A stretch of DNA of 64,000 nt from Pararhodobacter zhoushanensis (GTDB taxonomy: Bacteria; Pseudomonadota; Alphaproteobacteria; Rhodobacterales; Rhodobacteraceae): positions 204,352-268,351 of the forward strand of contig NZ_REEZ01000006.1 in the NCBI RefSeq assembly GCF_003990445.1, read 5' to 3'. This document shows positions 15,158-24,205 of this stretch, in pieces. The number at the start of each line of letters is the position of its first letter. Position 1 is the first letter of the stretch. Both the position numbers and the translations under genes were made by a program. Under the pieces are notes generated by a model. That model saw nothing but the letters and a program-made list of their open reading frames with translations, was not told where the DNA came from and searched no databases.

Positions 15158-17592
15158 CGCTGATCCCCCACCCGCCGCAACGCGCCCTGCCCCTGCACCG
15201 CGAGATGGAGCGCGTCTGGAGCCGTCCGCCGGGGCTCAAGGGCTTTCTGACCTCGGTCAACCATTCCGAGATCGGATTGCGGTTCATGGCGCTGGCCGGG
15301 ATCTATTTCGGTATCGGCGGCATTCTTGCCATGCTGATCCGCACCCAGCTAGCCACGCCGCAGGGCGCGTTTCTGGATACTGCGCTGTATAACCAGATCT
15401 TCACGATGCACGGCAGCATCATGATGTTCCTGTTCGCCATCCCCATGCTTGAAGGGCTGTCGATGTATCTGCTGCCCAAGATGCTGGGCACGCGCGACAT
15501 GGCCTTTCCCCGCCTCTCGGCCTTTGGCTGGTGGTGCTATCTGTTCGGCGGGCTGATCCTGCTGGTCGCTCTGGCCGCCGGTATGGCCCCCGATGGCGGC
15601 TGGTTCATGTACACCCCGCTGTCGTCGCGCACCTATACGCCCGGTGTGAATGCCGATGTCTGGCTGCTGGGCGTCACCTTTGTCGAAATCTCGGCCATCG
15701 CCGCCGCCGTCGAGATCACCGTCACCATCCTGCGCCTGCGTGCGCCGGGGATGCGGCTGACGCAGATGCCGCTGTTCGCGTGGTACATGCTGGGCACCTC
15801 GGCGATGATGCTGGCCGGGTTTCCGCCGCTGATCCTGGGCTCGGTGCTGCTGGAGCTGGAGCGCGCGTTTGACTGGCCGTTCTTCGACGTGGCGCGGGGG
15901 GGTGACAGTCTGCTGTGGCAGCACCTGTTCTGGCTTTTCGGCCATCCTGAGGTCTATATCATCTTCCTGCCCGCCGCCGGTGCGATCTCGACCATCCTGC
16001 CGGTCATGTGCCGCACCAGGATCCTGGGGTACGAGGCCATCGTTGCCGCCATCGTCGGGCTGGTGTTTCTCAGCTTCGGGCTTTGGGTCCACCATATGTT
16101 CACCGTGGGCATTCCGCAGATGGCGCTGGCGTTCTTCTCGGCTGCCTCAACGCTGGTGGCGGTGCCGACTGCGGTGCAGATCTTTGCCTGGACCGGTACG
16201 ATGTGGAAGGGCACGCCGCGACTGTCCCTGCCGATGCTGCACCTGCTGGCCTTCTTTGCCACCTTCGTTCTGGGTGGGCTGACCGGCGTGATGCTGGCGG
16301 TCGTGCCTTTCAACTGGCAGGCGCATGACACCGCCTTTGTCACGGCACACCTGCACTACGTGCTCATCGGCGGGTTCGTCTTTCCGATGATGGCCGCCGC
16401 CGTGTACTGGCTGCCGCTGATGTCGGGCAGGGTTCGGGTGCGCGGGGTGGGAGAAGTCGCCTTTGCGCTGATCTTCATCGGTTTTCACGGCACCTTCCTG
16501 ATCATGCACCTGACCGGCCTTCTGGGCATGCCCCGGCGCATCCCGGTCTATCCCGACAACCCGGAATGGGCCTTGCCGAACCTGATCAGCACCCTGTTCA
16601 GTTTCATGATGTCGATCGGCTTTGTGCTCTTCGCGCTGGACCTGTTGCTGCACGCCCTCTTTGGTCGGCGCAGCACGCGCGATCCGTGGCAAGCGAACAC
16701 GCTGGAATGGAAAATGGCGCTGCCGGTGCCGAGCTACAACATCGCCGCCCTGCCCGTTTCGACTGACATCACCGCCGTGTCGCTGGCGCGCGGTGAGGGA
16801 GCGCTGCCGGGTGCGCCGCGGGGCCGACGCGAGGTTCTGGCGGTGTCCTCGCTCGATGGTAAAGCCCAGCATGTCGCGGTTCTGCCGGGGAATACCCTGC
16901 TGCCGGTGGTGACGGCGGCAATGGTTGGCGTCTTTGTGCTGCTCATGCTGTTCGGGGCGTATATCCTCGCCTGTACAGCGATGCTCGGCGTGCTGGTTTG
17001 CGGCTGGACGTGGCACCGGTTTGGCCGCGATCTGCGCCCTGCGCGGATCGAAATAACACCGGGCCAAACCTTGCCCGATCAGACAGGCGTCGAGGGGTCG
17101 CTGACCCGCAGCGGCATGATCGCGCTGATCATCGCCGACGCCTCGCTTTTCGGGTCGTTCCTGTTTGCGCTGGGGTTTCTGAGCGTGATCGCGCCCGGTT
17201 GGCCGCCCCCTGACAGCGGGCTGGGCCTTGGGGCGCTGCTGCTGGGCGGCGTTGCCTTGGGAGCGCTGGCCGTGGCCTCGGGCCTTGCCCGCTGGAGCCG
17301 GGGACCGCTGCCCGGTGCGCTGGCGGGCGTTTTGGCGCTGGTCGCGGTGCTGGGCGTGGCCCTGCTGCTGGACGACCCCACACGCCACGCGCGCGATGCG
17401 TTGCGCGCGGCGGCCACGGGTTATGCGGCGCTGCATATCGGCATCGGTGTGCTGCTGGCGCTGATCGCCCGAACACGCGCCCCCGCGACGGCAGCGGCAA
17501 GCCGGTCCATCTGGCGGCTGTGGCAGGATTTCACGCTGATCACTGTGGCGATCCTCACCCTGCTCGTCGTCGCGCAAGAGGTCCTGTCGTGA
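15154..17592 (+). CDS. heme-copper oxidase subunit I fused to subunit III
   Basis: An 812-residue fusion. The N-terminal 540 residues or so are the catalytic subunit I with about 12-14 membrane helices and all heme/copper ligands: H86 (TMHGSIMM) for the low-spin heme, H264 and Y268 (HPEVY, the CuB His-Tyr crosslink), H313/H314 (CuB), and H399/H401 (high- and low-spin hemes). After a linker, from about residue 640, five or so further helices correspond to subunit III. It reduces oxygen to water and pumps protons. Paired with a CuA-less subunit II, electrons probably come from quinol. Fused I-III oxidases are known in several groups. The stop overlaps the next gene (GTGA). Confidence 0.92.
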   Translation: MTLIPHPPQRALPLHREMERVWSRPPGLKGFLTSVNHSEIGLRFMALAGIYFGIGGILAMLIRTQLATPQGAFLDTALYNQIFTMHGSIMMFLFAIPMLEGLSMYLLPKMLGTRDMAFPRLSAFGWWCYLFGGLILLVALAAGMAPDGGWFMYTPLSSRTYTPGVNADVWLLGVTFVEISAIAAAVEITVTILRLRAPGMRLTQMPLFAWYMLGTSAMMLAGFPPLILGSVLLELERAFDWPFFDVARGGDSLLWQHLFWLFGHPEVYIIFLPAAGAISTILPVMCRTRILGYEAIVAAIVGLVFLSFGLWVHHMFTVGIPQMALAFFSAASTLVAVPTAVQIFAWTGTMWKGTPRLSLPMLHLLAFFATFVLGGLTGVMLAVVPFNWQAHDTAFVTAHLHYVLIGGFVFPMMAAAVYWLPLMSGRVRVRGVGEVAFALIFIGFHGTFLIMHLTGLLGMPRRIPVYPDNPEWALPNLISTLFSFMMSIGFVLFALDLLLHALFGRRSTRDPWQANTLEWKMALPVPSYNIAALPVSTDITAVSLARGEGALPGAPRGRREVLAVSSLDGKAQHVAVLPGNTLLPVVTAAMVGVFVLLMLFGAYILACTAMLGVLVCGWTWHRFGRDLRPARIEITPGQTLPDQTGVEGSLTRSGMIALIIADASLFGSFLFALGFLSVIAPGWPPPDSGLGLGALLLGGVALGALAVASGLARWSRGPLPGALAGVLALVAVLGVALLLDDPTRHARDALRAAATGYAALHIGIGVLLALIARTRAPATAAASRSIWRLWQDFTLITVAILTLLVVAQEVLS

Positions 17593-17912
17593 TCTGGCTC
17601 CTGCGCGTCATCGCCGGGCCGTTGGTCTGGGCGGCGGGCTTCTCGGCGGTTTATGCGCTGCACGGGATCGGCTGTGCACGGGGCTGGCCGGGCGTGATAA
17701 CCCCTTTGGGAACGCTGCATGATGGGGCGCTGATCGGCGCGCTGGTCGTCGCCTTAATTGCCGCCACCCTGATCTTTGTGCGCCGTCCCCGCCCGCCGAT
17801 GGCACCCGAGGACCGGCTGATCGCCTATGGCGCGTGGATCGGACTTATCTCGGTCGCCTTCACGCTCTTCCCGGTGATCGCTGTCAACACCTGCAGCGTC
17901 ACTGGCACTTGA
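17589..17912 (+). CDS. small membrane protein at the end of the oxidase locus
   Basis: A 107-residue protein with three predicted membrane helices, beginning MIWLLRVIAGPLVWAAGFSA. It starts with a GTG inside the stop of the fused oxidase gene, so it is translationally coupled. No family is recognised with confidence; position suggests an accessory or subunit-IV-like oxidase protein. The translation ends with a short cysteine-containing tail. Confidence 0.65.
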   Translation: MIWLLRVIAGPLVWAAGFSAVYALHGIGCARGWPGVITPLGTLHDGALIGALVVALIAATLIFVRRPRPPMAPEDRLIAYGAWIGLISVAFTLFPVIAVNTCSVTGT

Positions 17913-18320
17913 TGCCCTTGGGGTCAGGCCCAGCATCACCACGCGGCGCCAATCCTCCAACGGTTCAAACAGGGGCGCGGTCCGGTTTCACCATTTGCCG
18001 CAGCGCTTGTCGGATCTGACAATCGTCGCGCGCGATTTATGAGCCGGGATGAAGGCCGTTCTTTCTTTGCCTTTTAAGGCGATACGGACCATATCCGCAC
18101 CTAATCCCCTGTCGACTGACTGTCCGCGATTGTGCGCTTATCAACACATCTCGTCGCGCAGCCCTGCTCGCGCAGAATGCTGAAAATCAAGACGCCCTGA
18201 GCCTAGAAACTTCTGGCTGTCGCCGATAACCTGTCGGGGGTTCGGGCGCATAAATGCGACAACGCTGGATCGACCGGGAAAACCGCGCCCGACGCGCGGT
18301 GCTATTGAGGAACACATCGC
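17913..18320. other. intergenic region, no gene seen
   Basis: About 400 bases between the oxidase locus and the GT61 gene. No ORF with coding character, tRNA or strong terminator was found. It should contain the promoter of the downstream glycosyltransferase; no clear -35/-10 pair stands out. Confidence 0.5.
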
Positions 18321-19535
18321 ATGCCCGATACGAGCGAGCCCAGACGGGAAGCCGCCGATACCCGTTTGGGCAGGTTGCCGGGGATGGTGTCTTTCGAGAA
18401 TATCCTCGTGCAAGGGTACACCCGCTCGTTTTCCCCAGGAGTATTCTGGCCGGATTTTCACGCTGACGGCGTTCAACGGCATTTTCGCAACGGCGCTCCG
18501 ATTTGCCAGCCCCCTGTGCCGGCTGAAGAGCCGCCCGTTCGGTTTCCCGGTGAGGCTGTTTTCCTAGGGGCGAACGGCTCGCATTTCGGGCACAGCTGTG
18601 CGGAGATCGTACCGCGCTTCCTGCAAAGCAAAACAGAACACCCTGACCTGCCGTTCATCCTGACGGGAAGGCTGGGCCATGCGGAAGAAACTTCGCCGAC
18701 GCCGGTGATGTCTGCGCTTCTTGGTTGGTTCGGCATCGATCAACAGCGCGTTAAGATCATCACTGCGCCAACGGTTTTTGACCAACTGCATGTCGCGGCA
18801 CAGGCCGAACACCTCAACGGCGCGCAACCGTATGACGAGTATCTTGACCTGCTCGATTCTCTCTACGCTGAAAACGGTCTGGAAAACATCGCCAACGACT
18901 TCGTTTACGTTTCACGCGCGCAACTGCGGCCCGGTTACGGGATCCATGCCGGTGAAAGCTATCTATGCTCGCTGCTTGAGGCCGCTGGCGTCAGAATTCT
19001 CTATCCGGAACGCAGTCCGCTGCGCCTGCAACTCGCGCTGTACGCTGGCGCCAAGCGTCTGATCTTTGCCGAAGGTTCTGCGCTTCACGGGCGCCAGCTT
19101 CTCGGGCGTTTTCCGCAGAAAATAGACATTCTGGAGCGGCGCAAGAAAAAGAAGAAATTCGCGATCAATCAGCTCGCCCCACGATGTGACGCGTTGACCT
19201 ATGTTTCCGCCACGGCTCGAAACCTGACCTACAAGACAGAGACAGATGATGGCGATCTGTTTCGCGCGCTCGCTCTTTACGACGTCGACACCGTGCTGAA
19301 CTACTTCGAATCCATCGGTTTGCCGTTGAAAGACCTGTGGGATCAGGCCGCCTTCTTAACCTCGCAGGACGACGCGATCCTGGCCTGGGTCCGCGCCATC
19401 CACGGCCTGCGCAACAAGAGCCACCGGGCAGCGGGCACCGGAGACCATGTGATCGACCAACTGAACGACGCAGGCCTTGGCCATCTCGAAGCTGAGGTAA
19501 GGCACATTGTCGCCGACCTAAACCGCGCCGATTGA
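18321..19535 (+). CDS. glycosyltransferase family 61 (DUF563) protein
   Basis: A 404-residue cytoplasmic protein with the DUF563/GT61 pattern: an N-terminal half with GANGSHFGHSCAEIVPRFL (near residue 85), then FVYVSRAQ, LLEAAGVRILYPE, and the ending motif IFAEGSALHGRQLLG near residue 255. The family transfers sugars onto polysaccharides or glycans; the acceptor is unknown. A lysine-rich stretch follows near residue 275. It stands alone between the oxidase locus and a tRNA, without other polysaccharide genes. Start chosen at the ATG at 18321; the upstream AGGAA is about 8 bases away. Confidence 0.75.
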   Translation: MPDTSEPRREAADTRLGRLPGMVSFENILVQGYTRSFSPGVFWPDFHADGVQRHFRNGAPICQPPVPAEEPPVRFPGEAVFLGANGSHFGHSCAEIVPRFLQSKTEHPDLPFILTGRLGHAEETSPTPVMSALLGWFGIDQQRVKIITAPTVFDQLHVAAQAEHLNGAQPYDEYLDLLDSLYAENGLENIANDFVYVSRAQLRPGYGIHAGESYLCSLLEAAGVRILYPERSPLRLQLALYAGAKRLIFAEGSALHGRQLLGRFPQKIDILERRKKKKKFAINQLAPRCDALTYVSATARNLTYKTETDDGDLFRALALYDVDTVLNYFESIGLPLKDLWDQAAFLTSQDDAILAWVRAIHGLRNKSHRAAGTGDHVIDQLNDAGLGHLEAEVRHIVADLNRAD

Positions 19536-19685
19536 TCGCAATCTGCCTCCCGGTGTTGTGTTCCCCGCTGGAAAGGCCCGGGTGGAAATCGAGAGTTCAT
19601 GGTCGGCTTTTCTAAGCGGACCCGTGCCCCGCATACGCATGGCTTTGGTCTCCGACCATCCAACATCTTGGAACTATAAAGGAAA

Positions 19686-19762
19686 TGGTGCACCCAAGAG
19701 GATTCGAACCTCTGACCTCTGCCTTCGGAGGGCAGCGCTCTATCCAGCTGAGCTATGGGTGC
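19686..19762 (-). tRNA. tRNA-Arg (anticodon CCG)
   Basis: A 77-base cloverleaf on the minus strand with 7-bp acceptor GCACCCA/TGGGTGC, D-arm AGCTCAGCTGGATAGAGC, anticodon loop CTCCGAA (anticodon CCG, reads CGG), T-arm AGAGGTTCGAATCCTCT and encoded CCA. It follows the last suf gene in the same orientation but has its own promoter-like element upstream. Confidence 0.97.
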
Positions 19763-19772
19763 AGCTTGCGCC

Positions 19773-19801
19773 GATATAGGCGAAAGGCGGGGGCGCTGCA
19801 A
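19773..19801 (-). promoter_or_regulatory. candidate promoter of tRNA-Arg
   Basis: On the minus strand, TTGCAG (19796-19801) is followed after 17 bases by TATATC (19773-19778), about 10 bases before the tRNA 5' end. Spacing and position fit a sigma-70-type tRNA promoter. Confidence 0.6.
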
Positions 19802-19832
19802 TGGTGGAAATTGCTAAAGACCGGTCCTGAGA

Positions 19833-21053
19833 TCAGCCGAAAAGCTCGTGGCAGAACTCCAGCGCGTCGATCAGCGCATCCACTTCGGCGGTGGTGTTGT
19901 AGAGCCCGAACGAGGCGCGGCACGAGGCGTTGATGCCCAGATGCTCCATCAGCGGCCCGGTGCAATGCTGGCCCGCGCGCACCGCGACGCCCTTTTTGTC
20001 GAGCACGGTCGAGATGTCATGCGCATGCGCGCCGTTGTTCATGGTGAACGAGAAGATCCCGCCCTTGCCCGGCGCGTCGCCCTGAATGTTGAGCCAGTTC
20101 AGCCCCTTGAGGCGCGTTGTTGCGTAGGCTGCCAGCGCCTTTTCATGCGCGGCGATGTTCGCCATGCCCAGCGATTGCATGTACTCGATCGCCACGCCCA
20201 TGCCGATCTGCTGGACGATACCGGGCGTACCGGCCTCGAACTTGTGCGGCGGGTCGTTATAGATCACCGCGTCGCGGGTGACCTCGCGGATCATGTCGCC
20301 GCCGCCGATGAACGGCCGCATCTCGGCCTGCCGTTCGCGGGTGACGTAGATCGCGCCCGAGCCGGACGGGCCATAAAGCTTGTGCCCGGTGACCGGATAG
20401 AAATCGACGCCCAGATCCTGCACATCGACGGGCATATGCACCGCGGCCTGACTGCCATCCGCCAGAATCGGCACGCCCTTGGCATGGCATCCGGCGGCGA
20501 TGGTCTTGATGTCCACGACCGTGCCCAGAACATTGGACATATGCGTGACAGCCACCAGCCTGGTGCGTGGGGTGATCGCGGCGAGCACGCGGGCGGGGTC
20601 GAGGGAGCCATCGGCCTCGGTCTCGACCCAGACCAGCTTGACGCCCTGGCGTTCGCGCAGGAAGTGCCACGGCACGATATTGGCGTGGTGTTCCATGACG
20701 GACAGGACGATCTCATCCCCCGCCTGCAGGCGCGGCATCGCCCAGCCATAGGCGATCAGGTTGATGCCTTCGGTGGTGCCCGAGTTGAAGAGGATCTCGT
20801 CCTCATGCTTCGCGTTCAGGAAATGCCTGACAATTCCGCGCACCGCTTCATACTTGTCCGTCGCCAGATTGGACAGGAAATGCAGGCCCCGGTGGACGTT
20901 GGCATATTCCATCGAATAGGCCTGCGTGATCGCGTCGATCACCACCTGCGGCTTTTGCGCCGACGCGCCATTATCGAGATAAACCAACGGCTTGTTGTTA
21001 ACTGTTCGCGACAGGATCGGAAAGTCGCGGCGCACCGCCTCAATGTCATACAT
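19833..21053 (-). CDS. sufS: SufS-type cysteine desulfurase (group II)
   Basis: A 406-residue PLP enzyme, the usual SufS length, that removes sulfur from cysteine for Fe-S cluster assembly on SufBCD. Visible features: PLP lysine in VTGHKLYGP, the nucleotide-sized loop GGGDMI, and the catalytic cysteine C364 in [10 protein letters not shown]. Start taken at 21053 ([12 protein letters not shown]), which overlaps the preceding YIP1-family gene by 8 bp. It is the last protein gene of the suf operon; no sufA, sufE or sufT follows it before the tRNA. Confidence 0.95.
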   Translation of the reverse strand: MYDIEAVRRDFPILSRTVNNKPLVYLDNGASAQKPQVVIDAITQAYSMEYANVHRGLHFLSNLATDKYEAVRGIVRHFLNAKHEDEILFNSGTTEGINLIAYGWAMPRLQAGDEIVLSVMEHHANIVPWHFLRERQGVKLVWVETEADGSLDPARVLAAITPRTRLVAVTHMSNVLGTVVDIKTIAAGCHAKGVPILADGSQAAVHMPVDVQDLGVDFYPVTGHKLYGPSGSGAIYVTRERQAEMRPFIGGGDMIREVTRDAVIYNDPPHKFEAGTPGIVQQIGMGVAIEYMQSLGMANIAAHEKALAAYATTRLKGLNWLNIQGDAPGKGGIFSFTMNNGAHAHDISTVLDKKGVAVRAGQHCTGPLMEHLGINASCRASFGLYNTTAEVDALIDALEFCHELFG

Positions 21054-21621
21054 TGGAAACCTCGGCGGGCGAGAAGCCAAAGAAGAGCAGCACCATGGCG
21101 ATTACGAAGCTGCTCAGAAGAAACACCATCAGCCCGGCAACCATCACGGTGATCCGCGACTTGAACCCGTGAAGGGCACAGATGAAGCCGACCAGCAGCC
21201 AGATCGACACGGCAATCGACGCAATGGCCACGATGACATTGGCCAGCGGCAGAACCAGCATGACCACGATCTGCGCAATCAGCAGCCCGGCGGTGATCAA
21301 CTGCATCCAGCCGACCAGCCAGACGGCATCAGCAAAATTGCCCGTACCGCCGAAAGCGCGGCCGACATGGGTGATCAGCGCGATGACAAGCAGGTTCATC
21401 GCCGCCTGCGTGCCGGCAAAAGCGAAGGGCGACGGCAACATCGACACCTCGCCCGTCAAGACCGGCAGCAGGTACAGCAGCACCACCGAGCCCAGCACGC
21501 TGGCCGCCAGCAGCATCCAGCGCGTCGCCATCGGTGGGTTCAGCGCCATCAGGTGCTGCGCCCCCGTCTCGGGGTCGGTAAGCGATTGGCGGATCAGCGC
21601 GAAAAACTCGGTGCGTGTCAT
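21046..21621 (-). CDS. YIP1-family membrane protein
   Basis: A 191-residue protein with about five transmembrane helices. The pattern of a short cytoplasmic N-terminus with RQSLTDPETGAQHLM followed by hydrophobic segments is typical of YIP1-domain proteins in Rhodobacterales suf operons. It is encoded 9 bp after a related smaller membrane protein and overlaps sufS by 8 bp. Role in Fe-S assembly is unknown; membrane tethering is a guess. Confidence 0.7.
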   Translation of the reverse strand: MTRTEFFALIRQSLTDPETGAQHLMALNPPMATRWMLLAASVLGSVVLLYLLPVLTGEVSMLPSPFAFAGTQAAMNLLVIALITHVGRAFGGTGNFADAVWLVGWMQLITAGLLIAQIVVMLVLPLANVIVAIASIAVSIWLLVGFICALHGFKSRITVMVAGLMVFLLSSFVIAMVLLFFGFSPAEVSNV

Positions 21622-21630
21622 GCCCTGTCC

Positions 21631-22122
21631 CTATGCCGCCCGGTGGGGCGCTTCAAGCGCCACCCGCAGGCCCGCGATCAACACAGCGAAAAACGCCACA
21701 GCCGCGGGCAGCCCGGCCACGTTTGCCTGCAAGCCCGGACCGATAAGCCCGGCGACAAGCCCTTGAAACAGCATCAGGGGCGCCGCCACCAGCAGCGCCC
21801 AGAACAGCCCCAGCCGCACGGCGAAGGCATCCACCGGCCCCGCGATACGCAGGACCAGCGACAGCACCCCACCCAGCGCGTAAAACGCCAGCGGCGCGAT
21901 GAAGATCCACGCGAACAGCGCGCCCGAGAGCAGCGCGTCGAGCGGAATCGTCTCATCCATATGCGCGTCACGCGCCAGACGCGGCCATTGTGCGACGAAG
22001 ATCAGCGCGCAGGCGAGCATCAGGTACACCAGAATGCGCGCCTCGCGCCGGTCGCCCTGCAAGCGGCGCAGCACGCTGCGCGGGCGGCGGTAGCTGCCAA
22101 CGATGTCTGTGGTCAGGGCCAT
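21631..22122 (-). CDS. YIP1-like membrane protein
   Basis: A 163-residue protein with about four transmembrane segments and a basic N-terminus (YRRPRSVLRRL). It resembles the following gene product in size and topology, suggesting a YIP1-like pair or ancient duplication. It begins 3 bp after sufD. No catalytic motif is visible. Confidence 0.65.
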   Translation of the reverse strand: MALTTDIVGSYRRPRSVLRRLQGDRREARILVYLMLACALIFVAQWPRLARDAHMDETIPLDALLSGALFAWIFIAPLAFYALGGVLSLVLRIAGPVDAFAVRLGLFWALLVAAPLMLFQGLVAGLIGPGLQANVAGLPAAVAFFAVLIAGLRVALEAPHRAA

Positions 22123-22125
22123 GGC

Positions 22126-23436
22126 TCAGCTATGCCGTTCCAGCCAGCGCCGCAGGCGCAGGCGCATGTCCTGCGCGATGTCCTCGCGCTCGATCTCGTC
22201 CAGCGTTTCAGCCAGAAAAGCCAGCACCAGCAACATCTTGGCCTCTTGCTCGGGGACGCCACGGGCACGCAGGTAGAACAGCTGATCCTCGTTGATCTCA
22301 CCCGAGGTCGAGCCGTGCGAGCATTTCACATCGTCGGCGTAGATCTCAAGTTCGGGCTTGGCGAGGAACTGGCAGCGCTCGTCCAGCAGCAAGGACTGGC
22401 TTTTCTGGTAGCCATCCGTGAGCTGGGCGGCCTGTTCGACCAGGATCTTGCCCTGAAACACCCCGATCGCCCCGTCGCGCAGCACCTTCTTGAACACCTG
22501 ACGGCTTTCGCAGCCCGGTGCCTCATGGGTGATGAACACGGTGTCGTCGTGATGGAACATGCCGTCGCCCATCGCAGCACCGGCCAGATGCGCGGTGCCG
22601 CCTTCGCCGCCGAGCCAGATCATCGCCTCGTTGCGCACGAGGCGGCCGTTCATCGACAGGGTGAAACTTTTCAGCTTCGAACCTTTGCCGAGGCGGGCGA
22701 AAAGATGGGTCGACGCTTTGCGCTCGTGGTCGCGGCCCATGGTGCGGACGTGGTGGAAGGTGCCGTGATCGCCTACCTCGACCTCGATCACCATCGAGCT
22801 GCGGGCCGCCACTGCGCCGTTTTCCAACAGCGTCAGCTCGCCGCCCTCTTCGATCTTGATCACATGGTGCATCGTCACCGACGCATCCGTGCCCGCGCGG
22901 CGGTAGATCAGCGAGACAGGGCGTGAGACCTTGCCGGTCACCCGGATCAGCACACCATCGGTCGCCAGCGCGCTGTTGAGCGCGGCCAGCGGGCGGGCGA
23001 CGGGCTTTTGCCCGCGCGCTTCGAGCGTGCCGTAGAGATCAGCCGCCCAATGGATGTCGGCGCTGTCGGCGAGACGGGTGATTTCCAGCCCCTCGCCTGC
23101 CAGCGGGTCCGAGTCTTCAGCGCTGAACACGCCATCGACCCAGATCAGCTTGAGCCGGTCGATGCCTTGGTACATCGGCGGCTCGTCGGTGATCTTGAAC
23201 ACCTCTGCCGGACGCACGTCGGCGCTTACCAGACGGTCGGGATCGGTATAGCGCCAGTATTCGTCACGCTTGTCGGGGTAGCCGACGCTCGCCAGCCGGT
23301 CCAGCGCCGCCTTGCGCAGCGGGGTCAGCCAAGCGGGCACGGTCGGCAGGGTCAGCCCCGCGATCCGCTCGGCTGTGGCCTGCAGGCGCGCCGCGCGACG
23401 GGCCGCGCGCGGGCTGGTCGCTGCGGCGCCGCTCAT
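22126..23436 (-). CDS. sufD: Fe-S cluster assembly protein SufD
   Basis: A 436-residue SufD, the partner of SufB in the SufBC2D scaffold that builds Fe-S clusters in the cytoplasm. The C-terminal beta-helix carries the SufBD signature: YADDVKCSHGSTSGEIN, with the conserved HG and the ensuing QLFYLRARGVP. It overlaps sufC by 4 bp (ATGA) in the usual sufC-sufD arrangement. SufD is shorter and more divergent than SufB, as normal. Confidence 0.95.
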   Translation of the reverse strand: MSGAAATSPRAARRAARLQATAERIAGLTLPTVPAWLTPLRKAALDRLASVGYPDKRDEYWRYTDPDRLVSADVRPAEVFKITDEPPMYQGIDRLKLIWVDGVFSAEDSDPLAGEGLEITRLADSADIHWAADLYGTLEARGQKPVARPLAALNSALATDGVLIRVTGKVSRPVSLIYRRAGTDASVTMHHVIKIEEGGELTLLENGAVAARSSMVIEVEVGDHGTFHHVRTMGRDHERKASTHLFARLGKGSKLKSFTLSMNGRLVRNEAMIWLGGEGGTAHLAGAAMGDGMFHHDDTVFITHEAPGCESRQVFKKVLRDGAIGVFQGKILVEQAAQLTDGYQKSQSLLLDERCQFLAKPELEIYADDVKCSHGSTSGEINEDQLFYLRARGVPEQEAKMLLVLAFLAETLDEIEREDIAQDMRLRLRRWLERHS

Positions 23437-24191
23437 GCCTGCACCTCGGCCAGGATGTCGGCATAGCCGTTCTGCTCGACCTCAAGCGCCAGCTCGGGCC
23501 CGCCGGTCTTGATGATGCGCCCCCCCGCCATGATGTGCACGAAATCCGGTTTGATGTGGTCGAGCAGGCGCTGATAGTGGGTGATCACCAGGAACGAGCG
23601 CCCCTCGGAACGCAGCGCGTTCACGCCGTCGGCCACCAGCTTCATCGCGTCCACGTCAAGGCCCGAATCCGTCTCATCCAAGATGCACATGCGCGGCTCA
23701 AGCATGGCCATCTGCAGGATTTCGTTGCGCTTTTTCTCACCGCCCGAGAAGCCCACATTGACCGGACGCTTGAGCATATCGGCGTCGATCTTCAGATCCT
23801 TGGCCTTGGCGCGCACCAGTTTCAGGAAGTCGCCCGAGCTGAGCTCTGCCTCACCGCGCGCCTTGCGCTGCGCGTTCACGGCGGTACGCAGGAAGGTCAT
23901 GTTGCCCACGCCGGGGATCTCGACCGGGTACTGGAACGCCAGAAACAGCCCGTGGGCGGCGCGTTCTTCGGGCTCCATGTCGAGCAGGCTTTCGCCTTCC
24001 AGCGTGGCGGTGCCGTCCGTTACCTCATAGCCGTCGCGGCCCGACAGCACATAGCTGAGCGTCGATTTGCCCGAGCCATTCGGCCCCATGATCGCATGCA
24101 CGGAACCGGCTTCGACACTCAGGCTCAGACCCTTCAGGATCTGTTTGTCTTCGGTCGCCAGTTTGACGTGCAGGTTGTTGATTTCCAGCAT
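23433..24191 (-). CDS. sufC: Fe-S cluster assembly ATPase SufC
   Basis: A 252-residue ABC-type ATPase with Walker A GPNGSGKST (residues 36-44), signature FSGGEKKRNEI and Walker B CILDETDSGLD. It powers the SufBC2D scaffold. Start at 24191 (MLEINNLHVKL) was chosen over longer forms because it matches the family length. It follows an FkbM-type methyltransferase gene by 14 bp and overlaps sufD by 4 bp. Confidence 0.96.
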   Translation of the reverse strand: MLEINNLHVKLATEDKQILKGLSLSVEAGSVHAIMGPNGSGKSTLSYVLSGRDGYEVTDGTATLEGESLLDMEPEERAAHGLFLAFQYPVEIPGVGNMTFLRTAVNAQRKARGEAELSSGDFLKLVRAKAKDLKIDADMLKRPVNVGFSGGEKKRNEILQMAMLEPRMCILDETDSGLDVDAMKLVADGVNALRSEGRSFLVITHYQRLLDHIKPDFVHIMAGGRIIKTGGPELALEVEQNGYADILAEVQA

Positions 24192-24205
24192 CTTATCCTC
24201 GTCTC

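Noticed and set aside
16147-17577. 476-codon antisense frame to the oxidase subunit I-III gene
   Set aside because: Opposes a gene with all catalytic ligands; composition is typical of shadow frames.
17754-18000. Minus-strand stretch reading FEPLEDWRRVVMLGLTP
   Set aside because: Looks protein-like for about 20 residues but has no supported start, breaks down into the antisense of the small oxidase gene and matches no family I know; could be a relic but not supportable.
20992-22926. 644-codon plus-strand frame across sufS, YIP1 genes and sufD
   Set aside because: Crosses several well-supported minus-strand genes and translates to a His/Gln/Arg-rich product without motifs.
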